DNA of 64,000 nt. Origin: Polyporus tsugae (taxonomy: Eukaryota > Basidiomycota > Agaricomycetes > Polyporales > Polyporaceae). A program made the position numbers and the translations under genes. Below the pieces are notes generated by a model. The model worked only from the letters and a program-made list of their open reading frames with translations, had not been told where the DNA came from and did not search any database. How positions within the stretch are numbered: position 1 is the first letter of the stretch; every line of letters begins with the position of its first letter. Location: contig JAHRBS010000001.1 of NCBI GenBank assembly GCA_024305745.1, positions 2,728,001 through 2,792,000 of the forward strand. Reading direction: 5' to 3'. Positions 12,701 to 23,925 of this stretch are shown here, piece by piece.

Positions 12701-13375
12701 TGACCTATCGCCAGATGCCCACTCTGCAGATAGGTGTTATGAGCGATATGTGGTTGAGAAGAGATATCAAGTCGCACCTGCACTGATATCAGAGTACACT
12801 TGCACCGGGTAGCTATTTCCGTCAAGGGACTCGGCTTCCACGGATACGTAGGAGAACGGAATCGACTGCTTGACCCAATCGTCGGGCTACCGGCGCCGTC
12901 AACCTGCTGAGACATCGTTTCGCAAAGCAAACCCACACACCTCGATCGGAGTCAGGAAAGTGACAGTCACGTTCATCGGCCCCGCCTGCATGACGAAGAT
13001 GCTTCGTGTGGGCGTGATCTGAATGTTCGTGACATTTGCGGCGGTGCCTGTCCCATCTGCGCCCATCCACTTGTACGTTGTCCCGTTCACCCTAATCTTG
13101 CCTGCCCAACCCATGATTGCCTACGGCCTCCGTTCCAGCGTACGCCATGCCTGACATGGAAAGAGCGGAGGACTGACCCCTAAGTTCCAGAATAACGGCC
13201 AAGAATTTGACAGCGGGGTTGAGTTGTTCAAGCTCTCATACCATACGCTCATGTATGGGTGTTTCACGGCGAGAGGGACGGCGGCGGGAAAGAGAGTCTG
13301 TACGGGGCCTTGCGCGCAGACGATAGACGAGCATCCCATTAGAAAGAGGAAGGACCATAGTGTAGGTGGTAGCAT
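9722..13375 (-). CDS. Glutaminase A-type protein with C-terminal membrane anchor, copy C
   Basis: Third complete GtaA-type paralogue. The start is taken at 13373-13375 to match the other copies (signal peptide MLPPTLWSFLFLMGCSSIVC); an in-frame ATG three codons upstream is also possible. Blocks seen: AVKHPYMSVWYESLN (13260), MGWAGKIRVNGTTYKWMG (13110), KIMSAAAKVSSQYSDIVAL (12030), NPVEHVYAAFPTFLYLNAS (11790), LTNIALKGIIGVRAMADIA (11250), TQYLSSLLPTASQYGLPID (10870), AWTLFTSAFVSDTTVR (10720) and YNHANFNQSSGVFPERYNV (10650). The tail carries AIVGGVIGGLVIVGIVVVIV (about 10310), the basic RKRRKHQ and an acidic end EPPPEYVEE, as in copy B. The first intron donor is GTCAGT instead of GTGAGT in A and B, which may weaken splicing. 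It lies next to GCS1. Confidence 0.88.
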
Positions 13376-14739
13376 GGCAAGCAAGAGGGCGAAGCCCTGG
13401 CCAAGGGAAGAGAGGGTAGGTAAACGCGCGCGGGGAATAATTGCAGGGAGAGGAAGGAGAGAGAGAGAGAGAGATGGTGTTGCGATCTGAGGACCCAGCT
13501 GTGTTGACGTTCATGGTCCGTCGGCCTCGGATTTGACAGAAGCCAATCAGGCTCAGACGCCTTCTGTCGCCCTCGGGAGTCGTTTCACCGTGTAAGAAGG
13601 ATCAACCGTGCTGTCGGCGCGCCACGGTCTCGGAGTTTGGGTCAGTAAGGCTCTCCTGCAGCCCATGCCTTTGGTTCTTCGCTGAATTGACGTGTGTGAG
13701 GAAGGCACATACGTCGTTTGGCCGTGCGTTCAAAGAGTGGAAAACGTGGTGAATGAAAGAAAGAGCCGGACACAGCCTTTTCTCGCACCGGTACTAGGCA
13801 GTGTAGTGTCCGTTTTTCGTTTTGTCGCCCGCAACTTTGCTTGACTCGCTTCCCTTCTGCTTTTTGTGTTACTTGCTTGTGGCATATTTTGAGCCCGCAG
13901 GCTATTCCAAGTACGAAGCTGCCATTAGGGAGCATTCTAGTTTGTTGTTTGTAAGTGCAAGAGGGAGAACAAGTTCCAGAGGTAAGCGCCGATGACAACG
14001 TGAACGCGCCCAACCTTCCTAGAGCCTCGCTAGAGATCATTCCGATATCGCGATGCGTTGATGCTATTAGGGCTTAGTAATCCCTGTAACGTAATCATCG
14101 TATTGCCTGATACACACCGAAATCTCATCCTCCTCCTCCTCGCTAGAGATCATTCCGGATGCGAATGCAATCATGAGGGCTCTGTCGACAGGGGGCACAG
14201 GGCTATTGAAGCTCTGCCCAGCCCTTGTGTCGGAGGGAATAAAGCTCGCCGTCTGTTGAGCGAATCTGGCAAAAGTAGATATAATCCATATATGATATCG
14301 TTACATGGATGTCGACCTTAAGCCTTTGGTCCTATGTGTTTAATCAGGAGAGAGAAGTTAGCTCCCCAACTCGGAGGAGCCTCGCACCCCGAGGCCGGGG
14401 TGTCAGGACGATTTTTGGAACTCTAGAACTTGAAAGTCGGCTACGGCGACAACGAAAAATGTTTATAAAAACCTTCAGTCTAGAACCAATAATCTATTAC
14501 TTCGACAGACCCCTTCCACGACAAGCCCAGACATGCGACATAACGATACAGACTGTTTAACCTCCCCATATTGCACGATCTGTCCCGTCCTGGTAAGTAC
14601 GCAAAAGCAAACGAGTCTCAAGTCTATTTCATGCCGCGGTCCTGAACCTGCTCCACTTTCTATGCTCCTCGAAATTACGTTCACGACGGGCATTCCACAG
14701 CCCACACGAAGCCAGCACTTCTGCGAGCGAACTCGAAAG
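13376..14739. other. Intergenic region between copy C and GCS1, with a 20-bp direct repeat
   Basis: No gene supported. 13650-13720 is related to the flanks upstream of copies A and B. A perfect 20-bp direct repeat (CCTCGCTAGAGATCATTCCG) lies at 14025-14044 and 14138-14157. 14490-14740 is the 3' flank of GCS1, duplicated at 2790-3050. Confidence 0.5.
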
Positions 14740-17700
14740 CTAGTCCCGCGCCCGACCGCTAGCGGGGAGGAAGTCTGGGGCCTTGCGCAGCCCGCGCTCT
14801 CTGCAGATGTCAACCCCATTAACAAACAAACACGCCTTCTTTCCCGCGCACCCTCGAGAAGAGCGAACGTGAAAGACTCACATCTCGTCTATCGCAATCA
14901 TAAGGTCGTAGTTCACCTGCTGCGACACCACCGAATCAAACTTGTACCCCGGGTGTGACCGGACGAAATCCCGAATCCAACTCGCCGCCGTCCGGAGCGA
15001 ACCTACGTAACCGCAGCGTCGCAGTCAGCACCACCCCCCCGACCAAGTGCGGGGAAAGCACGACGAACCGTCAGTCCGTCGGCGGATCAGATCCAAGTAC
15101 TCCTCTATCCTCCGTCGGGAATCCACCTCCACATCGAGCGTATCCAGGTACATGTACACAAGGCTAAGCAGGCCCGGGAATGCGGCACCCTGCAATTGTC
15201 GGTCGGGGGCCACGCGTCAGTCTGTCAAACCACCAGCCGCTGAGCCAGTCAAGGAGACACACTCTGAACATACCTTGCCGTTCATGATCTCCACCATCGT
15301 CATCTCCTCATACTCCTCGTGCACGTTGCCAGCGAAGAAGGCATCATCGGGCCGGGGCAGAAGTGGGAAGCAGTTCCTCAGCTTCGTCTCCTTGCCATTT
15401 GTTCCGTTGACGTGGATCGGCCCGCCATGTTCGCTGATCGGGGAGCTCGGCGCGGACGACGCGACGCTCGACGGGTGGGAGGATGCCGATGGGAAGACAT
15501 CCTTGCGGAAGTAGAACTTTTCCGTCCGCACGGCGTCGCGACGCTGCGCTCGAGCCATGTTCTCGTCCACCTGGCGACAGACAAGGGTGAGACGACACCT
15601 CAGCATGTGTGAACAAGCACGTTACCTTGGAGATCGGGACATATAGGTTGAGGTTGAAATGCAGGATAGCTCGGGACAGCAGGACAGTAAAAACAGCAAA
15701 AGCGGCGTTCTCGAAGTCAGTCAGTTGCACTTCCATCGACCGGAACTCGACCCGCCATCCAATAGAGGAGTTTGTCGGAGGGGGCTTGAAGCGAACTGTC
15801 TGCCAGTTGGTGGATTGGAGATTCTGTGACTAGGTCAGCCAGGAACCGAACGTAGCAACCACTGGAAACGGACCTCAAAGTGGTCATTACTGGTCGTGTC
15901 ATCTTGGTATATCGTCTCGGAGAATATTACAAGAGGATCCCGAATAAATAGATGTGCGATGTGTCTCGAAAGCAAGTCGTCGACGCCTGTCGAATCGCGC
16001 AGCCAGGACCATCAAACAATGTCTCGTACAGATGGCACGCATGAACGCACCGTGGTTCCGGAGCTGTTCAAAGATAGCAGGGTCGTGTGGCGCGTCTATG
16101 TCATTATACGCCGGCTGGTTCATCCAATATTCGGAAATATACAAGCTCACGCTCCCGTAGCGCGATTTCGGGATCCTGAAACGGTTCTCTTTCAAAGGCT
16201 ACGCCAAGATGTCAATGGTTGGGAACCACATGTCGAGGGTAACGGACATCTCACCTTCAGCCCGCGTTCCTCTTCTGTGCGGTCGTCAACACTACCCGAG
16301 ACGACGTCCCATCTGCAGTCCACGTCCGCAATGTACCCTCTCCAGAGCGGGCTCGCCGCGGTCAAGGCGAGCTGCGACGTCGTCAAGCAATGCAAACCCT
16401 GTAAACATCTGGGTAACTCACCATAAGCGGGGCAACGGGCACCAGAGCATCATACAATCTCCGCGCCTCGCTAATGTTGCAAGCCTGGAAGGTGAGCTGC
16501 AAACAGCTACAGCCCATCCCGAACCCCATCGCGTCCATGTAGATGTGGTCTATTAGCGCGGCCCCCCGTTTCGCCTCTACGAACCACGCCGGTAAGCATC
16601 CCATCTCGTTGCAAGGAAGGCACATTCCATGTCTAACCTGGATCCTCCGCGTAAATATCCCTCTGCCACGGAATAGTCCGGTCCACGAACGGCCGCGGGG
16701 TGCGCTCGTCAATGAACAGCGGGAGGTTGATCGCGACCTTCGAGCCGCGCCGGCGGCGGATGTTGGCCGTGAGGGTCCTGGGGGAAGAAAAGAGAGGCGC
16801 GGTTGAGTGCGAGACTGGACACATAAAAGAACTCCACCGACGGGAAACGTGCATGGGGGTTGGTGATCTCTTCTGGCAGGAACAGACTGTGGCTCGACAC
16901 CGCGCCGGCCGGGTCGAAGTGCGGCTCCGTGAAGACGCCTGGGGCGCCGAGGCGCGGGAAGGACGTCATGGTGAAGGGGACTTCGGTCGGTTTGAGGTGC
17001 TTGCGCGCGAGGTTGCGGCTACATCATGGTGGCAGAAAAGGGGAAATGGTATGGTAAGCAACACTCGGGTTGAAAACACACGAATTGAACCGAAGGAGTA
17101 GTCTCGTCACTGGGCACACTGAAACATACTCGGAGACCAAAAGGGTAACAGGACACGAAATGGGAGTCAAGTCCAAGACGTACCGTAAAATTTGTATTGC
17201 CGCGTAGGGGGTTTCGCTTCACCTCACATCGCATGGTTCGCATGCACCGCGACAGTTATAACAGCAAATAGTGTCCATATTCGCGACGCATGGTTTTTAC
17301 GCTCTCTCTGCTAAGTTTATCCTGCCCGGAGTGCCAGGTGCCATACCCAGCGCCTTTAGGCCAGCTATATGCGTGCGCATAACCCCATATCTCATTCAAG
17401 CCGCATACAGCAGGGGAATCGCGGATGGCGTATCCCCCGGACGGTCGCGGCTGGACGCGACTAGTTGAGCAGCCATGCCCAGCTTCGCTGGGAGGGGGTG
17501 GGAAGGTCTGAGACGCGTCTGGTAGCGTCCGGACTGAGAGAGAGAGGCAGACGAAGGCAAAGGGAAACCTCCACGTCTGTACCAGATTCGCCAGGCGTTA
17601 AAGGAGGCTCTACGCATGGTCTTCCGTCCTTCTGCCCGGTTACACCGCGCATGGAAGGACCTCCCTTAACGTCTGGGTGACGGGACTAGCTACGGAGAAG

Positions 17701-18336
17701 CGGTCACTCACCGGTAGCGCATGTTGCTCTCCACTGATAGCAGGTCGCGGATCTCGCCTGTATACGGCGATCCAGGCGTAGACTCGAGCATGAACCGGCC
17801 ATATTCTGGGTGGAAAGTGGGAACAGAGTGTCTAGGTGCGAATGGGGCGTATATACCAAATGCTGAGCGGGGGAGAGAGGAAAGGACGCACGTCTCGCCG
17901 CGATCGGATGCAATGTCGCTCACGATGGACTGGAGCTTGGCCAGAATCTCGGTCTGGCGCAGGGAGAGCTTAACGTTCTTGTCCTGATCGTCGAAGGCAG
18001 CGACCATGTACTCGATCTTCGCGTGCAGGGTCCACGCACGAGGCCGCGGTTTGCGTTAGGCGATCCGCGTTACATTTTGGCGAGAAACGGATCCGGAGTG
18101 GGGTCGAGGGTACGGTGGCCAGAGGACGCGTGTATTTAATCAGCAACGAAGGCAGAAGAAAAGCAGAAAAGTATAGGATCGTGTACCTCATCTCCCCAGA
18201 GCAGCTCATCTCCGCACCTATCCTTGAGACGATCCCAAATGTGCAGGAACTGGGTGATCCCGTGGGTCCTGACGTGATCCGCGTATTGTTTTGCCTCATC
18301 CCAGGCCAGGGGTGTCCCGAGGAAGAGTAGACCCAT
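14740..18336 (-). CDS. GCS1: Glutamate-cysteine ligase, catalytic subunit
   Basis: ATP-dependent ligation of glutamate to cysteine, the first and rate-setting step of glutathione synthesis; cytosolic. The start at 18334-18336 gives [20 protein letters not shown], then [16 protein letters not shown] and the metal/ATP-site motif ELLWGDE. An intron follows, then [20 protein letters not shown]. Further family blocks: [14 protein letters not shown] (17800), [20 protein letters not shown] (16950), [15 protein letters not shown] (16720), [17 protein letters not shown] (16510), [20 protein letters not shown] (16350), [10 protein letters not shown] (16120), [20 protein letters not shown] (15730), [11 protein letters not shown] (15350) and DLMIAIDEI. 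The last exon ends at 14740 after PASGRARD. Many short introns and one of 693 bp are present. All joints inspected keep frame, so the gene looks intact. A truncated copy lies at 2790-4655. Confidence 0.95.
17019..17711 (-). other. Unusually long intron (693 bp) in GCS1
   Basis: The donor GTGAGT follows ..SNMRYR and the acceptor ATGTAG precedes [10 protein letters not shown], restoring frame. Other introns of the gene are about 50-120 bp. I found no coding sequence and no clear inverted repeats in it. Confidence 0.75.
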
Positions 18337-18887
18337 CGTGATTGGGCAGGAGGCAGGATTCAGAGGGAGATGAGCAGATGCGTGTAGCAGATATGGCGCG
18401 CCAGGGAGTCGATATAGCGTCCACCGGAACTCGGGATGACAAACGAGCTCATAGCGTTTTTCAACTTTTTGGGCAGGCCTTACTCAGCTACTTATGGTGT
18501 AAGTCTTCGCAATCGTAATCGCGTGGGCGTCCTGCCTGATCCGGTCCGGTTTCGACACAGACTCTCCACATCCGCCACATGAGCGAACTCGATATCACAC
18601 CGGCAAGTGAGCAAGTCCGGCGAGTATGGACGGTGGAGGGTGGCCAGCTGGACGAGAGTACCCGCCCGACATGACGCCAGTAGACTCGAGGACGATAACG
18701 AGGCTGCTGCGCGTCCCAGGCAACACGCCCTTGACACGCCCCGTGGAAACTGCACGCGCCTAACGTACTAGCCGAACCGGATGACCCTCAGGTGATACTC
18801 CGGCATTTGCGGAAAATCGGGGTTAAGACCATTGTCTATACAATCCAGCGCACGATATACAAACTGCAGTCAAGCCGGGCAACCGCG
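18337..18887. other. Intergenic region between ATG6 3' end and GCS1 5' end
   Basis: About 550 bp. Presumably the GCS1 promoter and ATG6 terminator; no motif strong enough to call. Confidence 0.4.
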
Positions 18888-20682
18888 TCAACCATTGCTG
18901 CCGTTCGTCGTCCACTTGAGCAATATCTTCAGTGCCAGCAGAACGTGTCGCAGGGCCCGCGTCCACGCTTCCTCCTGGCTGAACTGCTGCTTCACAGACG
19001 CTTCTCCGATTTTGTCCTTCACGATTCTGCGGAAAGACGGGACACCGACACATGTCAGCGCACACGTTTGCGTCGATCACGAGAACATGGAAGCCACACT
19101 GACTGGTGCGGGAAGTCGACCTGAGGGTCCTGGGACTTGACGTAGTCCATGAGCTGCTTCAGGCAGTCGAGGAACGCCACCATCGCGAAGTCGAAACGCC
19201 GGTTGTGAAGCAGCCGTCCGAAGTGCAGATCCCCTGACCCGTACAGTTCATACGTTGCCTTGTCACCAGTTGTCTTCTCTATTCGAGAGAAGGACCCCAT
19301 GGGTACCAGGCGATAGCTGCATGTGGTCGTCTGAATTAGCGGGTTCTGAGCGCGATATGCGCATACACGTACTTCTCGAAGGTAAAATCGAGTTTGCGTG
19401 CAATCGTATATAGCAGCAACAGCGTCTGGCCCCAGGCTGCATTGATCTCGGCCCATTCGACCTACATAGACTGGCCTTGAGTTGACCGTCCCTCCCTGCT
19501 GAGCAGTTCGTCACTTACCGGTACGCCTGGGACACGTCCGAGTCGGAGTCCGTTGATGGTACCGAAAACGCCATCGTGGCCTATGCAGAATGCGTCGTTG
19601 TAGACGTTTGTCTTCTCTAGCTTATCGAGAACGGCGGAGTCTGCGGCATACGCCGCACGCAACGCTGCGAGCTGCGACGCCTGCTCCGCAGACTTGAGCA
19701 GGTGCGCATTGTGCTGGCGCCAGAACCTGTCAAACACACGCAGACGTCAGCACGACACGATGGCGACCATGGACCACATCCGACAGACATACTCCGCCTC
19801 TTCTGCCTCCAGGGCATTCTCTTCACGCTCTAGGCCGTTAAGTTCCTCTTCGAGCTGCTGCCGCTCCCGTTCCGCAGCCTTGAGCTGCTCGATCGCAAGC
19901 CGCTCCTCCTCCTTGAGCCGCTCGATCTTGGCTTCGGCCTCGGACTTGTTGGCCCCCGCAGCGCCCTCGCGCTCCTTCTCCTTCCGCACTTCCTTTTCGA
20001 ACGCGATGTACCCGTCCCGCTCCTTCTTCGTCTCCTCCAGCTGCCGCGTAAGCGTCCCGAGCAGGATGTGCGTGCACTCCGCACAGAGGGGGTGGTCTAG
20101 GTCCGTGCGGCTCGAGAGCAGATTAAAGAGGCGCAGCGAAGATCGAAGGTGGTGTGAGAGGGGCGAGGGGTTCGGGTGGGGTGGTTCCTCGGGGGCTGGT
20201 GCGGGCGGCACCGCTGCTGTGGCACTTCGAGATTTGGAGAACGACGGCTTCTTCGGGTGAGACGTCGACGTCGCAGGGAGATTTGAGGGAATGGTGCGGA
20301 TTACGCTGTCTTGCAGGAGCACAAATGACTCGTTGGGATGCGCTGGGCCACGTTGTGGTTGCTTCCTCTGCGTTGAGGGTGATGACATTGCTGAGGAAGA
20401 GGGACCCTGGACGGAGTTTCTCCACGCAGCCTTGGATGAAGATGGCGAAGGAAGATGGGCAAGTTTCTCCGAGCCTGATGCTTGCCATCCATGCGAGGCC
20501 AAATTTGCAGGTGGTAAGGATGAGGCGACTATGTCATAGGCTGATGGAGCAAGGTCCACCAGCGAAGCATCTAGCTAAGAAAGACCATTCATAATCAGCG
20601 CATATTCCGACATTATGCCTTGTTATGCCCAATAATCCCTCACTTGCAGCGGTTGCTTGCATTGCTGACATACGAAGTTCAT
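18888..20682 (-). CDS. ATG6: Beclin 1/Atg6 autophagy protein (Vps30)
   Basis: Subunit of the class III phosphatidylinositol 3-kinase complexes acting in autophagy and endosomal sorting. The true start is at 20680-20682: a 39-nt first exon codes [13 protein letters not shown] (CxxC), and after a short intron the protein continues [17 protein letters not shown] second CxxC is in [12 protein letters not shown] (about 20085). A long charged coiled coil follows ([17 protein letters not shown] to [14 protein letters not shown], 20045-19800). The intron uses a GTATGT donor and joins to [12 protein letters not shown]. The evolutionarily conserved C-terminal domain includes [64 protein letters not shown] and [19 protein letters not shown]. 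The last exon ends [16 protein letters not shown]. It is divergent from the metacaspase-like gene. Confidence 0.94.
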
Positions 20683-21535
20683 AGTAACTATTGTTCTCCT
20701 AAAGCAAGTAGTGTTAGAATAGTAGTTTAGCTGAACCGTTCGTGCTAGAGGTCAGTGTACATACTTGATGCCGTGATGGTGGTGGCTTATGGACAAGGTA
20801 CTGATCCCTAGCGCCCGTCGCACAAGTAAGGTTACTTTGGCGGGCCGGTCCTCGGGCCTGATTGCGAGTTCGTTCCTTGACCGAGTTTGCTCTTGACCAT
20901 CACCATTTCTACTTGCAGCTCAATTGCAGCTCATACCACCCTCACGACTTCCAATAGCCCGAGATATGTGCATTGGACTGAATTCTCCGTCTTCATGCAC
21001 GAATCGATGACGTGTGAGTTGTGTCTCTTAACTATATGCGCCCATCTACCCACCTCACCTCAAGTTTGCTCTACTCCCGGCCATCTTTGGTCGGATTGGA
21101 CTTATGCTCACCAGACATCGACGTCGTTATCTCATATTTGTGCATTCCGTGGATCGACCGCAAGTGCTGCGTCCTACGTGTCCCCCTAAGCGAATCGCCT
21201 AACATTTCAGGAACGGCGTCGATCTATGCGCCCTCGGCGGAACCCTCACATAGGCGTCCCCCGGCAATGGCTTCATTACGCGTCAGGTGTGCACCGCGAA
21301 TCGTGGAGGGGGATACTATGAAACCTAATACATAGCACGCGACATCCATATACCCTGTCGCTGGCCAGTGGTATAAAGGCCTCAAGACATTTTTAGCCCT
21401 ACTCTCTTCAGACACTTCCTTTCTGCATCTCCTCTACCTTTCTCTTGATCGAGCCTCGGTCTCGCAAGTACTATTCGTTCAACGTAAGTCACATTTATGC
21501 ACTTCTGTTCGGTACTCAAACCATCACTGTAGGGC
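20683..21535. promoter_or_regulatory. Divergent promoter region ATG6 / metacaspase-like gene
   Basis: About 850 bp between two start codons on opposite strands. It includes a TATAAA at 21372-21377 on the plus strand, and a 5' untranslated intron at 21484-21532 (GTAAGT...CTGTAG) immediately before the metacaspase ATG. No coding sequence seen. Confidence 0.6.
21372..21377 (+). promoter_or_regulatory. Candidate TATA box of the metacaspase-like gene
   Basis: TATAAA about 110 bp upstream of the 5' untranslated intron and 159 bp upstream of the ATG at 21536. Positional evidence only. Confidence 0.4.
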
Positions 21536-23420
21536 ATGTCTGGACAGGTCTTCGCAATCCTGATCGGGGTAGACAAGTACCAGGCTGGAAACATTTGGAA
21601 CCTCGATGCTGCCGTCGACGACGCTCGCAGCGTCGAGCGTTGGCTCACTACCGACTTACAGGTCCCTCGCGACCATATTTGCACCCTTATCGACTCCCAA
21701 GCAACGAAGCGGAACATCGAGGAACGCTTCCTGAGTCATTTTGTCAACAACCCCGCTATTGAGCCTGGCGACGCTCTCATTTTCTACTATGCAGGACATG
21801 GCAGCAGCATTCGCGCACCTCCAGGCTGGTTCGATCGCGGTCACGGTAACGTCTCTGTACTATGCACTTACGACTACGACACGAGACTGTCTAACGGCAA
21901 AACGAACGCCGGGATCTCCGACCGCTCCATGCACGCGATGCTCCAAGACCTCGCGCAAGTGAAGGGTGACAACATTACTCTCATCCTCGACACATGCTTC
22001 TGCCTCCCTCCCACCGACAACAATGATCCCAAAGAGCGCCGCTACACCCGCTACACCCCGACACGTAAAGTAAAGCCCGATGACCTACTGGCAGGTCTCT
22101 GGCACACCGTCTCCCCTCAAAAGAGTGAGCCCATCGCCAATCGAGGCTTCACTGGCACAACGTTCAACTCGCACGTCGTCCTCGCCGCGAGTGGCGCTGG
22201 ATGGCCCTCAACGGAGCGCAAGGACGGGGGCAACTTCACGCGTGCGCTCCTCGCCCTCAAGGACACCCGCTCGCTCCACAAGCTCACCTACGCCGACCTC
22301 CCCCACGAGCTTGCGCCGTTCATGGGCGACCACCAGCACCCCGTCTGCGCGGGCGCGAACGTCGACCGCATCCTCTTCGACGGCGTCCCTTTCGGCTCCG
22401 ACGGCCGCTTCGTCGCCGCCTCCGCGCACGACCGAGAGCACGTCCACGTCGCCGCGGGGGAGATGCACGGCATTGCCGTCGGCACCGAGTTCGCGCTGCA
22501 CCCACACAACCGCCGCGGCTCGCTCAACGGAAGCATCGGCAGCTACGTTGCGACGCAGGTGTTCCCCACGTGGTGCCTCGCCCGCCCCAAGACACCCGCG
22601 AAGCACGCAGCCCACCATGTCCCCCGCGAGGGGTGGGCCCGCATCACGCGATGGAACCACCCCTCGCCGTCCCGCGTGCACCTTCGGTACTCCCTCTCTT
22701 CGTTCTTCCAACGCGCCCACCTCGTCAACAACACCCCCAAGACGCAGGGTGTCGGGATCGTCCAGGAGAGCGACGCAGACGGCGCGGATCTGTCAGTGCG
22801 CCTCGGGCCGAAGGCGCTGGTTGTGGAGCAACGCGACCAGTCCATCGTGGCGAACGGCCTGAAGGAGGCGCGGGTGAGCATCTCGAGCGAGGAGACGCAC
22901 ACGGACCTGAAGGCGATCGAGTCCGCGGCGCGGTTCCACATCCATCTGTACCGCAAGCACCCTGCGCGGCCGTTCGCAGACAAGGTGAGCATAAGAACTC
23001 TATCGTCTTGACCCGTGCACCTGGACACGAGCTAGTGGTAACCTGCTCGTCGAAGGGCGCGCGCGACTCGCTCACGACCGCAGGGGCAACAAACATACCG
23101 GTAACGGCCGCGCCTCCGACACGCGCCGTGACGGACGCGAAAAGGCCAAATCCGCCAGCGGGGGACGTCTCTACGCAGTCGTCCTCCGCAACGACTCGCC
23201 GCACCTCGCGTACATGGACGGAGGCGGGTACACCATCTCCGTCGTGCACGACCCCGACCCCGCCTCGTTTCCCTCCCCGCCACTCAAGAAGCACTCGCGC
23301 ATGGTGACCGGATCGGCGTCGACGGAGTCCGAGGCACTCTCGTCCGTGCTGGGGGACGGGGCGGACCGCGGCTCGGGTTTCTTGGAGCTCAAGTTCGTGT
23401 CGACAACGTATATCCTATGA
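21536..23420 (+). CDS. Caspase-fold (metacaspase-like, peptidase C14) protein, C-terminus apparently frame-shifted
   Basis: The ATG at 21536 follows a 5' untranslated intron. The first 483 codons are one open exon: FAILIGVDKYQAG, LDAAVDDARSVERWL, then the catalytic-His motif IFYYAGHGSS (about 21785) and the presumed catalytic-Cys motif LILDTCFC (about 21990). Canonical members have DxCHSG; here Cys is kept but the next residues are F-C, so activity is uncertain. After PFADK a GTGAGC donor (22985) opens an intron whose acceptor I cannot fix; the only in-phase AG I see is at about 23144. The last exon reads LYAVVLRNDSPHLAYMDGGG to GFLELKFVSTTYIL and stops at 23418-23420. Sequence matching the usual family C-terminus continues in another frame downstream. 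Such proteins form large families in Agaricomycetes, with presumed roles in cell death or proteolysis. Confidence 0.8.
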
Positions 23421-23569
23421 CGATATTTCTAGAGCAGGGTTCGCCGATGGGTGTCGGACGGCGGGGTTCGGAGCTGGGGAGTGGTGCGAAGGTGGGCACG
23501 GAGGTGCAGGACGCTGCGTTGTGGGATTCTCTCGTGGCTTCGGTTACGGTCGTGCGGGCTGCAGAATAA
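23417..23569 (+). pseudogene. Out-of-frame continuation of the metacaspase-like C-terminus
   Basis: A 50-residue open stretch starts MTIFLEQGSPMGV and ends ALWDSLVASVTVVRAAE. From memory of this family, proteins usually continue after the STxY motif with a ..LEQ.SP.. block and finish with a WDxxVxxxT-like end, so this looks like the genuine C-terminus in a shifted frame. The shift falls within TATATCCTATGA (about 23409-23420). Either a real disabling mutation, a sequencing error or an unrecognised splice. Confidence 0.55.
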
Positions 23570-23925
23570 CGCGTGCGGGGTGTCTTTATGACCTTCTGCT
23601 TCTTTCTGTGCGCTGTGCGCATCGTATATCTATTAGTTATGTAGCCCTAGTTTGTGACAGATCGGACTGTATTTGGTATTTACGTTCATCCGCTCGGCAT
23701 CCGTCTTCATATGCTGTTCATATTTGAGCAATCGTCGTACTCTCCGACAGCTATTCAAGAATGGCACGAACACTCGTTGTGCGGTTACGGACGGATCCTC
23801 TGCCTATAAGACAAGGACGGAAGTATCCTGAGGTGCCGCTCCCGATGGTACACGTCGCCGATGCCGACTTAGACTCACCAAGACCCATGTTATATGTCGT
23901 GCAAAAACTGACTGGGATCCCTTCG
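23570..23925. other. Non-coding stretch after the metacaspase-like gene
   Basis: About 350 bp; no gene or motif seen. Confidence 0.4.

Noticed and set aside
13640..14040. Open frame upstream of glutaminase copy C
   Set aside because: No family pattern and no matching exons; overlaps duplicated promoter flank.
20557..20559. GTG as start of ATG6
   Set aside because: A proper ATG exon at 20644-20682 coding [13 protein letters not shown] joins in frame and restores the conserved CxxC start of Beclin.
22201..23307. Long plus-strand open frame overlapping the metacaspase-like gene in another frame
   Set aside because: Arg/Pro-rich shadow of the real frame; the metacaspase frame carries YAGHG and DTC motifs.
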